DNA from: Termitomyces sp. T153
Lineage: Eukaryota; Basidiomycota; Agaricomycetes; Agaricales; Lyophyllaceae
NCBI GenBank assembly: GCA_018296165.2
Contig: JACKQL020000131.1
Location: forward strand, 1 to 64,000
Length of the DNA: 64,000 bases
Reading direction: 5' to 3'
Shown here: positions 44,181-54,717 of the stretch, piece by piece
Numbering within the stretch: the stretch's first letter is position 1
Layout of the letters: each line of letters begins with the position of its first letter
The notes under the pieces: model-generated
What the model saw: only the letters and a program-made list of their open reading frames with translations
Database searches by the model: none
What the model was told of the DNA's origin: nothing
Position numbers and translations under genes: made by a program

Positions 44181-45598
44181 GCTCAGATTGTGAACAATTT
44201 AGGGCAGAGGAGCACAATATTGCTGTTATCCCCTTCTCCCATGCTATGGTCCACTCTCTGGAACAGGGTGTCGGGCTTCCCCATGCTCTGGCCAGACTTG
44301 TGGTGCAAAGAGAAGTCAAAGTTGGCAAGGTATAGGGACCACTGGGCCTGTTGGCAATTGAGCTTCTTGGCTGTCTAGAAGTATTCAAGGTTCTTGTGAT
44401 CCATCCAGACCTCAAACTTGTGCCACATGCCCTTCAGGAAGTGCTGCCACTCCTTGAACAACTGGATGATGGCCAGCATCTCTTTGTCATGGATCTCATA
44501 GTTCTGCTCTACTGCATTCAGGCTCTTGGAGTAAAAGGCCACCAGATGTCACTTCCCATCCTCTGGAGATTGCTGTGAGAGCATAGCTCCAGTAGCAAAG
44601 TCAGAGCTAATGGCCTGTACCTGGAAGGGAGAATTGTCATCTAGGAAGAGGAGGACAAGTCCATAGGTCATAGTGTGCTTGAGACTGTCAAAGACCATCT
44701 GCTCCAGAGGTCCCCAACTCCATGGAACATCCTTTCTCATGAGGTCAAATAGTGGATGGGTGTGTTGCAAGAAGTCCTGGATGAATCTCCAGTAGAAGTT
44801 TGCAAAACCAAGGAACACCTGCACCTCCTTCTTATTCTGGGGCTCCAGCCACTCTGCCACGCCTGCTACCTTCACTGGGTCCATCTCTGCAGTTCCATGT
44901 GATATGATCAGGCCCAAGTACTCAATCTGGGTTTGTTCAAACTCACACTTCTCTGGCTTGAGGTAGAGCTGGTGCTGGTGGAGGTGTTCCAGGACAAGGT
45001 GAGTGATCTGACGGTGTTCCTCCAGCATTTTGGTATAGATGAGGATGTTGTCAAGGTACACACACACTATGCTCTCTGCTATGAGGTCCCAGAAGATGTT
45101 GTTCATCATAGTCTGGAAGGTGGCAGGGCTATTGGTGAGTCCAAAGAACATAATAAGTGGCTCAAACAATTCCTAGTTGGTCCAGAAGGCAGCCTTCCAC
45201 TCATCTCCCTCCTGAATGTGCATGTTGTTGTAACCCCACTGGATGTCCAGCTTAGTGAAGTATTGTGCATCCCAGAGGTTGTTGATGAGCTCAGAGATGA
45301 GAGGGAGAAGGTAACAGTTCTTCACCATCATGGTGTTAAGTACCCAGTTGTCCTGGACCAGTTGGAGGGAGCCATCCTTCTTTTTGATGAAGAAGACTGG
45401 AGAAGCCATTGGAGACTTGGATGGGTGGATGCAACCAGAGTCCAGGTTCTCCTGCAGGAATGCATCAAGCTTGTCCTGTTTCCAGGGCATGAGCAGGTAA
45501 ACCTTACAGCTGGAGGGTGCCAAGTCTGGTAGCAGTTCAATGGTGTGGTTCCACTTCTTGCACTCTGAAACCAAGTCAAATGAAGCTTTGGAAAACAC
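44181..45598 (-). pseudogene. Gy4 reverse transcriptase and RNase H
   Basis: RT: MPWKQDKLDAFLQENLDSGC, ASPVFFIKKKDGSLQLVQD, FTKLDIQWGYNNMHIQEGDE, FGLTNSPATFQTMMN, and the catalytic motif CVYLDNILIY at about 45,044-45,064, where YLDD has become YLDN (GAC-AAC, 45,047-45,052). Then EYLGLIISHG, KVAGVAEWLEPQNKKEVQVF. RNase H: AISSDFATGAMLSQ, HDKEMLAII, WMDHKNLEYF. One stop splits the RT at about 45,170. The D-to-N change alone would abolish activity. Confidence 0.88.
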
Positions 45599-45976
45599 AT
45601 CCTTGAATGCATGAAAATAGGGGGGTACTACATCCCAGAACTCTCAAAGCATGGCATTAGCAGCAAATGCCTGGGCCAGCTGTTGAGACATGGTCTGGCT
45701 AGCCCAGAACTTTGCAATGGAGGGCAGTGGGTGTATGGTGGTAGCATAGATTTGATTCCTCACTTCTACCACTTTATCCAGGAGCTCTGGCTCACATGTG
45801 CCACCAAACTCCCCTCACCACTTCTCCTCTAGGGCTCCACTGTTGCTCCAATTATCCTTGTAGAGGGCCTCTCTACAAGGGAACACCAGAAGCAGGGAAT
45901 CCAGGAGGCTTAGATCTGCAAAGAGGAGAGGGCCAGTGTGACATGTTCAGATGGCTGTGTGCTCCCAAACTTGGGT

Positions 45977-46414
45977 CTAGCACTCTGCTCTGTCCTTTCC
46001 AGCATAGGCGGAATACTTCTGGAAGCACCTACTCATGGTTACCTCCCCTTTAGTCCAATCAACCTCAGGGTTGTGCTTCTGGAGCCATGTGAAACCAAGA
46101 ATCATGTCCTGCCTTCCCAAGCTGATGACAGCAAATATAGTGCACTCCGCATGGTTCTGATAATGGAGGACCAGATCAACCACAGAGCTGATAGCACCTG
46201 CTTCATTAGGCATTCTATTGATGTTGTAGACAGGAATGGGCTTGGGGAGGGGCTGTGTGGTCAGGCTGTAGTGTTTGACAAACTCCAAGTCCAGGAACAG
46301 TCCCATCACTCCACTGTCCAGAAGAGTTATGAGTCTGCAGGTTTGCTGAGTGTCCATCATCTCAATATCCACATCAAAGCACAGGGAGTTGGCAGACAGG
46401 GTGGAGGCCATCAC
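45977..46414 (-). pseudogene. Gy4 aspartic protease
   Basis: TLLDSGVMGLFLDLEFVK is the retropepsin active site (LDSGxxGxF). DMILGFTWLQKHNPEVDW is the Gypsy ILGxxWLxxHNPxIDW motif and is typical of the family. The frame is open for 145 codons. Confidence 0.87.
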
Positions 46415-47850
46415 ATACTGTTAGGGCATTCAGCATACCTAAGCGGGGCCTGCCAATGGACCTTTGGAGGTGTTGGAGAGCTTGGCAGGAGCTCTGGAGT
46501 TAGTGTTTGTACATCTGAAGGGGGGCATTGAGGTTCTTCTGTCTTACAATGAAGGGTGTTGGAAAAGGGAGTTTCATTTTCTATTGACAGACACAAGAAC
46601 CTGTTAGCACCTAGCAATGAAGGTGTACACCTCATCCATTGCTCAACTAAAAATCCCCCTCCAGCTCTGGAGGTGAGGTGCATGTACTGATTTCCTCCAG
46701 GGTCAACTCTGATGTAAGCTCATCTGGCAATGGAGCTCCAGCGGCATCCTTTATGGCCAGCAGCTGCAGGAGGAGTTCCTCCTGCTCTGTTATAGAAAAG
46801 TAGTGTACCTCCAGGTCCAAGAGGCAGTGCCATGCAAAGTTCCCAGGCTTCTGGCATCTCTGGCACAGTAGCAGGGCAGTGTGGAGCTGCCTAGCAGCAT
46901 CCATGTCCATGGGGATCCCCTGCGGCAGGGGGTGTGCTACAGGGATAGCCAAAGTAAAGGCCAGCATTGGATGGGCAGGTGCAGGGTGGTGGAGATTGCT
47001 GATTGGAGCTGAGTGCAGCACAGAATGGGGGCAGCAGAGCTCCCTCCAGATTTCCATGAGTTTCCATTTGTCCCAGGCCACCTCATACCATGATGCAATC
47101 CTTTTATCATTGGGGCAACCCTCTGCCAGATTGTCAATGCGTTCCACCAGTGCAGGGTGCAAGCCATCCCAGAAAGTAAGGGTAAGTGGCCTGCTCTACC
47201 AGAGCCTGGAACAAATCAATGTACTCATCCAGTGTATGCTTCCCTTATCTGTACTGCTTCCTATTATGTAGTATCGAGGCTGCAGTTTTGGTGGAGTCTA
47301 ATGGAAAACACTCTGCACAGAAGTCCTTCTCAAAGGCAGCCCAGTCCAGAAAGCTTCCAACACCTCCAGAGTGGTGGAAGACTTGTAGTGCATAAGTAGA
47401 GGCACATCCAATCTTCATGTATGACAGCACCCAGGCTATTTTTAACATGTCAGAATCAAAGGCATTCCTACTGAGGTGGATATAGGCGAGGCAGGACTGC
47501 AGGAATTGCTCCCCACCAGAGCAGGTGCCATCATATGTGTCTGGTAGCATGGAATGCAGAATCTGTGGCTATAAGGTCACCAGAGCTGCAGAGGCAGGTG
47601 CAGATGCAGTCAGGACTGGTTCTATGGCTACAGGAGGGGCAGAGTTAGGGGATAGGCATTCAAGCAGCACTTGGAGGGATTGGGAGATAAGATCAGTTGT
47701 TTGACAGAGAGTAGAGAGTTTGGTAGTATGGTGGGTGAGAGATGATTGCATTAATTGCATCTGGGTTTCTAGGTGAAGCAGGCAAGTCCAGGCTTCATCC
47801 TGCAGGGCTGGGGCCTCCAAGGGCATGTCTGGGTTGGCAAGCTGAGACAT
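46415..47850 (-). pseudogene. Gy4 gag
   Basis: ATG at 47,850 (MSQLANPDMPLEAPALQDEA), then a helical stretch and the capsid: YDGTCSGGEQFLQSCLAYIH, KIAWVLSYMKIG, FEKDFCAECFPLD (47,245-47,550). 46,647-47,162 has the NLAEGCPNDKRI block and a zinc knuckle LCQRCQKPGNFAWHC, whose usual histidine is asparagine. Several stops and shifts break it. Confidence 0.82.
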
Positions 47851-47956
47851 AGAACTCCATGGTGTTTAGTCCTGGTGGAGAAGCAATGGGTAGTGGCTTG
47901 GAGGTTCCTTGTGGCTATGAGGGGCTTCCAGACCAGTTTTAGGAGACTTGTTCTGC

Positions 47957-48250
47957 TGTAAGGGCAACCTCTGAAGTGGCAGATTGGAGTCACACAGCTA
48001 GCAGAGGGGAATCTGAAGTATATTAGCAGAGTAGACAACAATACAATCAGTAACTAATCACCTAGCAGAGGGGAATCTACAGAGAACAAGTCTAAGGATC
48101 CCCACTGCTCAGTGCAGTGCATCAGTGGGTGGCGGAGGCATGGGAACTACTGTACAGATGACCAAAGCTACTCCTAACCCTAGGGCAGTGATTGCTAAGG
48201 TAATATGGAGAACTCCACAGTTCTTCAAAGATCTCTAGAGTCCCCTAACA
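47957..48250 (-). repeat. Gy4 5' LTR
   Basis: Plus-strand reading TGTAAGGGCAACC to CCCCTAACA, 294 bp. Compared with the left LTR a block of about 70 bp (the segment with CAAGCTGTGGAGGTGCTGG) is missing. Confidence 0.85.
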
Positions 48251-49440
48251 GAGCCCCTGTGGTTACTGGAACCTAACACTCTTCACTGCACAGGAGGCTA
48301 GATTATGCCAGGTAGCAGGCTGCATAAATAGGCTATGTGACCTGGAGTAGAGCCAGGTTGGAACTGGGCAAGGAGAGCAGTGAGGATGGGGAGGGTGATG
48401 GGTTGCATGAGGCAGCAGTTGTAAGGGTGACCTCTGGAGGCTGTGGCTCAGTCACACAACTGGTAGAGAGAGATCCAAAGTCTATTCAGCATCTACAAGA
48501 AATTCTAGAGTTCTAGCTACTCACCTGGCAGAGAAAGATCCAAAAGAGAACAAGTCTGAGGATCTCCAATGTCAGTGTTCAGAAAATTTACTCTAGAGCT
48601 TCTGGAAAAAACACCTAACAACAACCAAATCCAGAGTCCAATGTAAAAGTGGAATCCATTGTAAACAGCCTCAATGTCCAGACTCCCAGCATGTGACTGC
48701 ATACAAATATGACTAAAAGATAGCCCTTAGTTGAGAGTACTTGTGGCCTAAGGATGGGAGGCCTACAATGAGTGGTTGTCTTGAATTAAAGGAAACAATC
48801 CAGGGGTCTGGTAAGAGGCCATGTGGAAGGGCAACACGTGTCTGAATTACAGACAGAGAACTGGTGCACCCTGAGGGCTGAAACTGGAACCAGCAGACAG
48901 GAAAAGCAAAGGAGAATAAAAAAAACCATAAGGAGAAAGAACAGGACAGAGGGGGAATGGGACATCCCCTGACAGCAGTCTCATTCCCCATGGTAGCACT
49001 TAATGCCTCTGATGAAGTGTTGAACCAGAGAGAACTTGATGGTTGTGAAGGGTAAGTTGGCATTGACATGGAGGGATCAAACTGCAGATAGGTAGGCCTT
49101 GATAGTTTTGGGCTGAATGCAACTGCTGAGGCTCACAACCCATGAGAGGATTGCAGGCTTGGATGCTGGGAAGATGGAGCCATCAGCCATTGAGCTGGAC
49201 ATGCAGAATGAATTGGCACTGCCTAATTGAGAAGGTTTCCCTAGTGCTGGCTGTGACTCCATGCAAAGGTAAAATGTGACAGTTTGGGGGTGGTGTATGT
49301 TGGGGTGGTGTATGTTCTGCTGGTACCACCAAGCTGAAGGTGCTTCAAGCTTGGTTTCTGGTTGAGCCAAGAAGTGAGTGCAAACATGACAGAGAAAGAA
49401 AAATAGGAAGTAGCATCAGCTATTGAACTCTCAGAAGATG
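48251..49440 (-). pseudogene. DIRS-like tyrosine recombinase region
   Basis: Worn minus frames read LSSCIQPKTIKAYLSAV (near 49,080-49,140), a core-binding (SAM-like) helix typical of tyrosine recombinases. Past the inserted LTR come PITLPILTALLAQFQPGSTP and YLCSLLPG. The catalytic RHR-Y end would lie beyond 48,251, where Gy4 begins. 49,241-49,510 (FSSSECFSSSESSIADATS) is the linker after RNase H. Confidence 0.6.
48415..48979 (-). repeat. Solo LTR of the Gy4-related family with perfect TSD GCAGT
   Basis: The LTR is 48,420-48,974 (555 bp; plus-strand TGTAAGGGTGACC to CCCCTGACA). GCAGT at 48,415-48,419 and 48,975-48,979 is a perfect target-site duplication. It is the inverse of the LTR at 4,226-4,783 and shares its terminal region with the Gy4 LTRs. 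It landed in the recombinase region of the DIRS-like element; the body of the element has since been lost, presumably by LTR-LTR recombination. Confidence 0.9.
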
Positions 49441-49528
49441 AAAAACATTCAGAAGAAAATGAAAAGTCTAAACAGCAGGCCAATGCAACCAGATGACAAA
49501 TGAATTTCATTGTAGCTGCAGACCTGGA

Positions 49529-50568
49529 TCAACATGTTTCAAGTTGCATTAAAGACAGCATCATTGTTTCTATAAAAAACAATGTAGTTCCAAAATGGTT
49601 GCCCCAGCAGAGAATAGCATAGACCACTGCAAACATTTCCTTTACCTGGATCTGCTTGTGGCAAAGGTGGTGGGTTGCAGCACACTGCAAACCATGCAGT
49701 CCCAAAATGGTCAACTAAACCCTTTGTCCAGTCATGTCTGTGTATATGTTGATCCTGCTGCATGGGGGAGAGAGGAGATGTACCCTGTTCCAAGCTGAAG
49801 TGACTGTGTTCCACCAGACAATGTCAAATCAAGCAGCTTTGGGAAGGTGGCATGAGGTGAAAGTAGCAGTAAAGTCATAGAGATTGCAGATGAAGACCTG
49901 TGTGGCTGGGATTACTTGAGAGGTGAATTGGAGAAATCCAGTAAGCTTGTCAAGCTTGTGGCATGTGGCACAGCAGCGAGAGATCCATGTTGATGTGATT
50001 TCCTGCAAGTAGTCCAGCTTCTCACGTGGGAGGTGCACCTCCATTGCTATGGAATCAAATTCCAGCCCCAGGAACTCAATTGTAGTGCTAGGGCCTTTGA
50101 TCTTTGTGGGCTGAAATTTGAGACCTAAGTGTGCGCCGACATCAGGCGCCCATTCCAATGATTTGGACATGAGCACAGGGGGAGTGAGCTGTGAAAATAT
50201 TGTGAGAAAGTTGTCGAGGTAGTGACGCACCCACGCTGGAATGTTCTGCTGGAGAATCCAGTGCAAGGCTTCTGCAAACAGGTTGAAGATGTATGGCACC
50301 AAGCATGCACCAAAGCGAGAACAATGTTGTAATAGAGGCTAGCCAGCCATTCAAAACCCAGCAGCAGCCAGCCAGCATGATGGACATGGACGTGGTGGAA
50401 GGCAGACTCAAGGTCCAGTTTGAGCATCTGGGATCCAGGCCCAAATGCGATGAGGTCATTTATTGCGTGTTTGACGATATCGTACACAATGGTGGCCTCC
50501 GCATCAGGGATCCCGTCGTTGACGGATGAGCCCTCTGGCCATGAAAGGTAGTGAATACGGCGTATCAT
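49529..50568 (-). pseudogene. DIRS-like reverse transcriptase and RNase H
   Basis: RT motifs: RRIHYLSWPEGSSVNDGIPD, MLKLDLESAFHHVHVH (motif A), FNLFAEALHWILQ (motif B region), HYLDNFLTIF (motif C, YLDD changed to YLDN at about 50,210-50,221), EFLGLEFDSIAMEVHLP, LTGFLQFTSQVIP. RNase H reads GLVDHFGTAWF and KGNVCSGLCYSLLGQPFW (worn). The RT is in two overlapping frames, so at least one frameshift lies near 50,130-50,300. Inactive. Confidence 0.8.
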
Positions 50569-50999
50569 TGACGAACGTTTGCGTGATACTGCCCCAATGG
50601 GCGACGCGTCAAAAGTGTCAAACAGCGGCGCGGTGAATGGTCCGCGCGTTCGCCCGTTGGCAACTTGTGTGGCGATGTCAGCGGAGAGGGTTTCGACGAT
50701 GGACGAGTCCGAGAGGGCTGACTTGAGATAGATCGGTTGCCTGAGAAGCCAAGATTGGCACCAAATTGTATTATTTGGGACAGAGTAGATACAAAAAGCC
50801 TATCGGGGTACTCACATAGGTAATGAATCCATGCTGCCTCGTTCAATGACGAGCCTGACATGTAATAGAGATGAGGTATCATGCAGAGGGGCATTAGCGC
50901 GTGGGTTTGTCTTGGGGCGTGGTGGGGGGATGGGAATAAAATCATCGAGAGGTATCAGATAAGAGAAACCGAGAGACGGGTTGTTTTTGCCTGAGGCAG
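50569..50999 (-). other. Linker between DIRS-like gag and RT
   Basis: A 126-codon minus frame (50,565-50,945) reads FVSTLSQIIQFGANLGFSG near its middle, consistent with the segment just before the RT in such elements. No catalytic motif. Confidence 0.45.
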
Positions 51000-51970
51000 A
51001 GCCTGGGCGAGCCGGAAAGGTGGGAGAGGGATGACTCGCCCCGCCGAGTACCTAATTTTTGTGCTGACTCTTCGCGTGGTCTGGTTTCCCGCAAGTTGCG
51101 CATGCATGCGGGAGAACACAGGGGCAGGGAGACACTTGCCGTCGTTGAATTTACGGCAGGGGTTGTTTGGATTGGAAGGCGTGCGGTTGGTGGATGTGGC
51201 TTTGGAGTTCTTGGGCTGCGATGCACATAGACATGTTTTGACAGCAGATCGCTGTCACGCCTGCCTCATTGAGAGTAGTCTCTGCTTGCCATTTCTGCGC
51301 GTCGATGGTTGAAGAAGACAGAGTGGTATGCAAATACTGCTGACCACTCGTACTCTGCAATGAGCTCCAGGAGTTGCTTGGTGTGTGCCCAGAAAGTCTC
51401 GGTGGCTGAGGTGTCGTTGACATGGAAAGCGAAGATCCTGAAGAACGTCTGGAGAGGAATGAGCACAGAAAAGGGCGTCTTGTACTCCTTGGCTGCCTGA
51501 TGACTGATTTCAAACTGGTTCGTCGCGCCGTTGAAGGTGTAGGCTGTTTCTCTGTTGCAATTTGTGGGGTCAAGCTTGTGAAGGTCTGCAGCTTTGAAAT
51601 CATGTGTGATGATCACAGAGAGCACTGCCGTGTCAACATTGGGGAAACGAGTGCGTAGCGAGAGAGGGGCAGCGAAAGACGCACCGTTGACTCCAATTGC
51701 GGCGATCGGGGGCCCAAACGCGCTAGCCGCCTGTGCAGTTGCTGAGGGCATGAGGGGCTGGGCAGACGAGGGGATAGGGCGCGTGTCGACCTTTTCCAGG
51801 ACCTGGGTGAGGAGAGATTGGAGCTGAGCATGCGAGTTCCTAATCTCCGCGACTTCGTCGGCTGAGAGGGCCGCGGGATCAGAGGGTACGGGAGGAGGGG
51901 TCATGACGCGTGGAGATGACCTGATTAAACGACCGTCGGGGGCTCTAGGAGGTAACGATGTATTTCTCAT
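51000..51970 (-). pseudogene. DIRS-like gag protein with zinc knuckle
   Basis: The 234-codon frame begins MRNTSLPPRAPDGRL at 51,970. It has a helical stretch (VAEIRNSHAQLQSLLTQVLE), then DPTNCNRETAYTFNGATNQF, SVLIPLQTFFRIFAFHV and AYHSVFFNHRRAEMA, the usual N-terminal protein of mushroom DIRS-type elements. Downstream a cysteine-rich part reads CRKFNDGKC and, after a shift, HACATCGKPDHAKSQH, a CX2CX4HX4H knuckle. It is CpG-rich and only lightly damaged. Confidence 0.65.
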
Positions 51971-52050
51971 GCACCAGCGAGCAGACTGGAATAGACCGAG
52001 ATCGAAAACGACGACGCGTGACGTATTTGTGGGTGTCTAATCTATCGGAT

Positions 52051-52146
52051 CTGCGAGCGCAGTGTGAGACAATGATTAGGAAGGACTAGGTAATTCGTCT
52101 GAGAAAAAAAATAAGACTTACCTGCGAGCGCAGTGTGAGACGATGA
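52051..52146. repeat. Direct repeat pair with internal palindrome
   Basis: Two 25-bp copies (52,051-52,075 and 52,122-52,146) are identical except one A/G (a CA/CG pair). Each holds the palindrome CTGCGAGCGCAG (stem CTGCG/CGCAG, 2-bp loop). They lie 80-180 bp upstream of the DIRS-like gag start and could be part of its terminal repeats. Confidence 0.8.
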
Positions 52147-52462
52147 GGTCTTCACTGCCACGCCTGCAGATATATATGCGTGATGTAGACAATGGGAACA
52201 ATGAACGTGAAGGTGAATGAATGATGTCGAACCTGAAAGAGATAGAATGTGACGTGGTGAAGGGATTGTGATGATCTAATCTTCGCCCGAATTAACCGCG
52301 GGCAAACCCCCTTCACACCTGCCCGCCTCATTTTTCTAACGGATGATAATACCCCAATCTATTCTAGATCTCGGAACCAAGTTCCTTACTGACTTCGGGG
52401 GATCACTTTTCGACTTCAACGGTCCTACCTCCTTATAGGGAATAGCCATACCACAGTCACAA

Positions 52463-52470
52463 TATATAAG
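52463..52470 (+). promoter_or_regulatory. Possible TATA box
   Basis: TATATAAG, followed by a coding-like frame starting 90-170 bp downstream. It would serve the nuclease-like gene at 52,632. Confidence 0.4.
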
Positions 52471-52631
52471 CGCGACCTTGCGGCGAGGGGACCGGCCCAA
52501 AGAGCTCTCCCCACTATCCAGTCAAATTCTGATGAAAACCCAAAAGGAACGGCTTATTGGATGTTCACAAATTTGTTCACTTGGTGCTACAAGATCGGAT
52601 TCACTCAGTCACCTCATTCTTCAGGTTCAAC

Positions 52632-53222
52632 ATGTTGCCCCAATACCTGATTCGAAGGTTCGCCGAGATTCCAGCATACACAACTAACGAAAATGTTTGG
52701 TATAGTGTCTGGAACGCGTTGTTGACCGAATTCTTCTCTGCTAAAGATGATTGGATCGTACACCCTCAGGTAGGAGATTCGAACCAACATCTGGCTGTCG
52801 CTTCTCACCATCAGATTCCACCGTCTGTACGGTCCGAGGAGTACATCGATTTCGGGGTCTATCTTGTGGTCGAGAATGTCGAGGCGAAGATCCCCGGAAT
52901 GTTTGTCGAATTGAAGTCATTCCGCAGTCTCGATTCACTTCAAGCTCGAGCTGACGCCGATACACAAATGCGGAAGCGGTTTGGTGAATAATTCGAAACT
53001 GCCCTGACGACTTTCATCGGTCTCAGCGCGTTTGGGCACATGGTGTGCAAGTATGAGCTTAGGAAGGATAAGAAGAACGAACTTACATCGCTGCCGTTGC
53101 CGAACTCTCATCGTTACGTTGTAACATCGCGCCTAAGGATCGTTGGGATTTAGACTTGCTCAGCGATGAGGGAGGTGGTGAATTTGTGGCTATAATTCAG
53201 CAAGTCAAGGATGCAATCAGGG
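52632..53222 (+). pseudogene. Fungal nuclease-fold-like hypothetical protein, broken
   Basis: From ATG 52,632 (MLPQYLIRRFAEIPAY) the frame runs through VWNALLTEFFSAKDDWIVHP, EEYIDFGVYLVV and PGMFVELKSF to a TAA at about 52,989. In the same frame it goes on with TFIGLSAFGHMVCKYELRKD; after a +1 shift near 53,130 it ends RWDLDLLSDEGGGEF. The order D...ExK followed by RADADTQMRKRF resembles a family of short mushroom proteins that I take to have a PD-(D/E)XK-like core; this is inference from the motif only. The stop and shift suggest a pseudogene, though an intron at 52,989 is possible. Confidence 0.45.
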
Positions 53223-54264
53223 TAAAAGGTACGTGTAAATGCAATTTTGCTGCTTTCGTTTGATAAGATTCTTGATGCATTAAACCTGCTGTCCGTCACA
53301 TAGATTAGGCACCTTCCCAATGTTGCACTAACTTCACCTTTCTGCCTTTCTGCTATGTACCATATCGTACCTCCGCTCCGTTTCACTTTTGAAGTTATCC
53401 ACATATCAAAATGTATCGATGACAATCTCTCGAATATCGAGTTAGTTTTCATATATGATGTCCTCCATGACACCAGCAAAAAGTCGGTTCGAACGCCGCA
53501 TTCTCAAAATCTGTAATTTGACGCTCCACACTACGAAACTCGGCCCACCAACCAATCGAAGATGGAAGGTCTACCAGTTGGTTGACTGGATATTCTATAA
53601 GAGCACATTAGAGGGGAGATTTAGCAAGTTCTAACCTCACAATGCATATGATCGGTACTACAACTGTCGTCTTGATCTATGGTCTCAGAGAATACAACGA
53701 ACGAGAGGATCGCAGATGAACAAATGGGCCATATGCCTTGATAGTAGATCACCGAGTCCTTCATAAAGATCAGAATTCTTGTTCATTCCTTCATCCTCAC
53801 ATATCATGTTTCCGGAGGCGGTCATAAAAGCAAGTAACTGTAATTATATTCTGGTCTGTTGATCCAATCATTGGAGATTATTAGGTCCACATCATGGCGA
53901 GATTTAGGAATCTTGAAATGGTCATTATTCAAGAGTGACGGGCGACATTACAGCGAGAAGTTTTATGGTCAGACAACCCACCTTTAATCCACGTTCCTCT
54001 TCTGTACGGTCATTTACCGATACGCTGCTCTCGAAAACGAGCTAGGCAGAGGGACCGAAAACAATTATATCACAAAAACGCATATTGTACAAATAGGCTG
54101 TAAGCCAATAAAACGTCGAAAACTGTAGATGTAGGGCGGACCTCAGCAAAGTGTAAACTCCTGCTTAGAACCAACGAAAAACGCGCCCAAAGTCGGTCGA
54201 CGGCCAGGAAACCAGCCATCATGCACCATCATGCATCAAGCTTTGACGGCAGGGCACAGGGGAA
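53223..54264. other. Intergenic, no gene seen
   Basis: Normal CpG content, no long frames, no repeats shared with the rest of the window. Low-copy DNA. Confidence 0.4.
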
Positions 54265-54717
54265 GTGGTGACAAGGCCAAGAACCGATCTCGAATTGTTA
54301 GATCCCACAGGCAGGAGGGAGAGGGGTGAGAAAGAGAAGGGACCGACGTGTTTCAAGTTGTGTTACTACTTATGGAAGGTCTGTCCAGGTTGTAAATTGG
54401 ACATCAATGGATGTCCGAGAAGCCGAATCAAAACATATCTCGCACACTGGGAAGACCCATCCATAATCGTCAGAGATAAGAGAACTAGAGAACTTTTGCA
54501 CCATTTTTCCCGTCCATGCCTACATATGTATGTTTAGACCTATCATGGACGTGAAAGCATGGCAATACAGGGTTGACGAGATCTTTGACAATGACAATAA
54601 TTGGATCATACACATGGCATATGCGCGCTTTTCCAAAATAGGAAAGTTTCTGCGTGAATTGGCACGGCCCGACACTCATCGGGTGACGTCAGTACGCATC
54701 AAGGCTTGACTTGCTAA
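54265..54717 (+). other. Short frames of uncertain status
   Basis: A 90-codon frame (54,265-54,537) contains LWKVCPGCKLDINGCPRSR. A second frame from about 54,535 reads DVKAWQYRVDEIFDNDNNW to a TGA at 54,707. The latter weakly recalls VWYSVWNALLTEFFSAKDDW of the gene at 52,632. They could be exons of a small degraded gene. Not recognised. Confidence 0.25.

Larger units (their letters stand above)
42231..48250 (-). mobile_element. Gy4: chromodomain Ty3/Gypsy retrotransposon with both LTRs
   Basis: About 6.0 kb on the minus strand: gag, protease, RT, RNase H, integrase, chromodomain, polypurine tract, LTR. The LTRs are 348 and 294 bp; the right one has lost about 70 bp near its end. Flanks AAAAC and GAGCC do not match. 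The DNA right of 48,250 belongs to the DIRS-like element, so Gy4 probably inserted there, with later loss on the left. CpG is nearly absent and many stops are present: an old copy. Confidence 0.88.
48251..51970 (-). mobile_element. DIRS-like (tyrosine recombinase) retrotransposon, split by insertions
   Basis: On the minus strand: gag-like protein (51,266-51,970), zinc-knuckle region (about 51,050-51,200), reverse transcriptase (49,829-50,568), RNase H (49,529-49,814), then a tyrosine-recombinase region (48,251-49,370) instead of a DDE integrase. A solo LTR interrupts the last part and Gy4 cuts its end. The 5' half is CpG-rich, the 3' half CpG-poor. No LTRs of its own were seen; terminal structure was lost or not recognised. 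Confidence 0.65.

Noticed and set aside
52783..52795. B-box-like GGTTCGAATCTCC on the minus strand
   Set aside because: No A box at a suitable distance; lies inside a coding-like frame.
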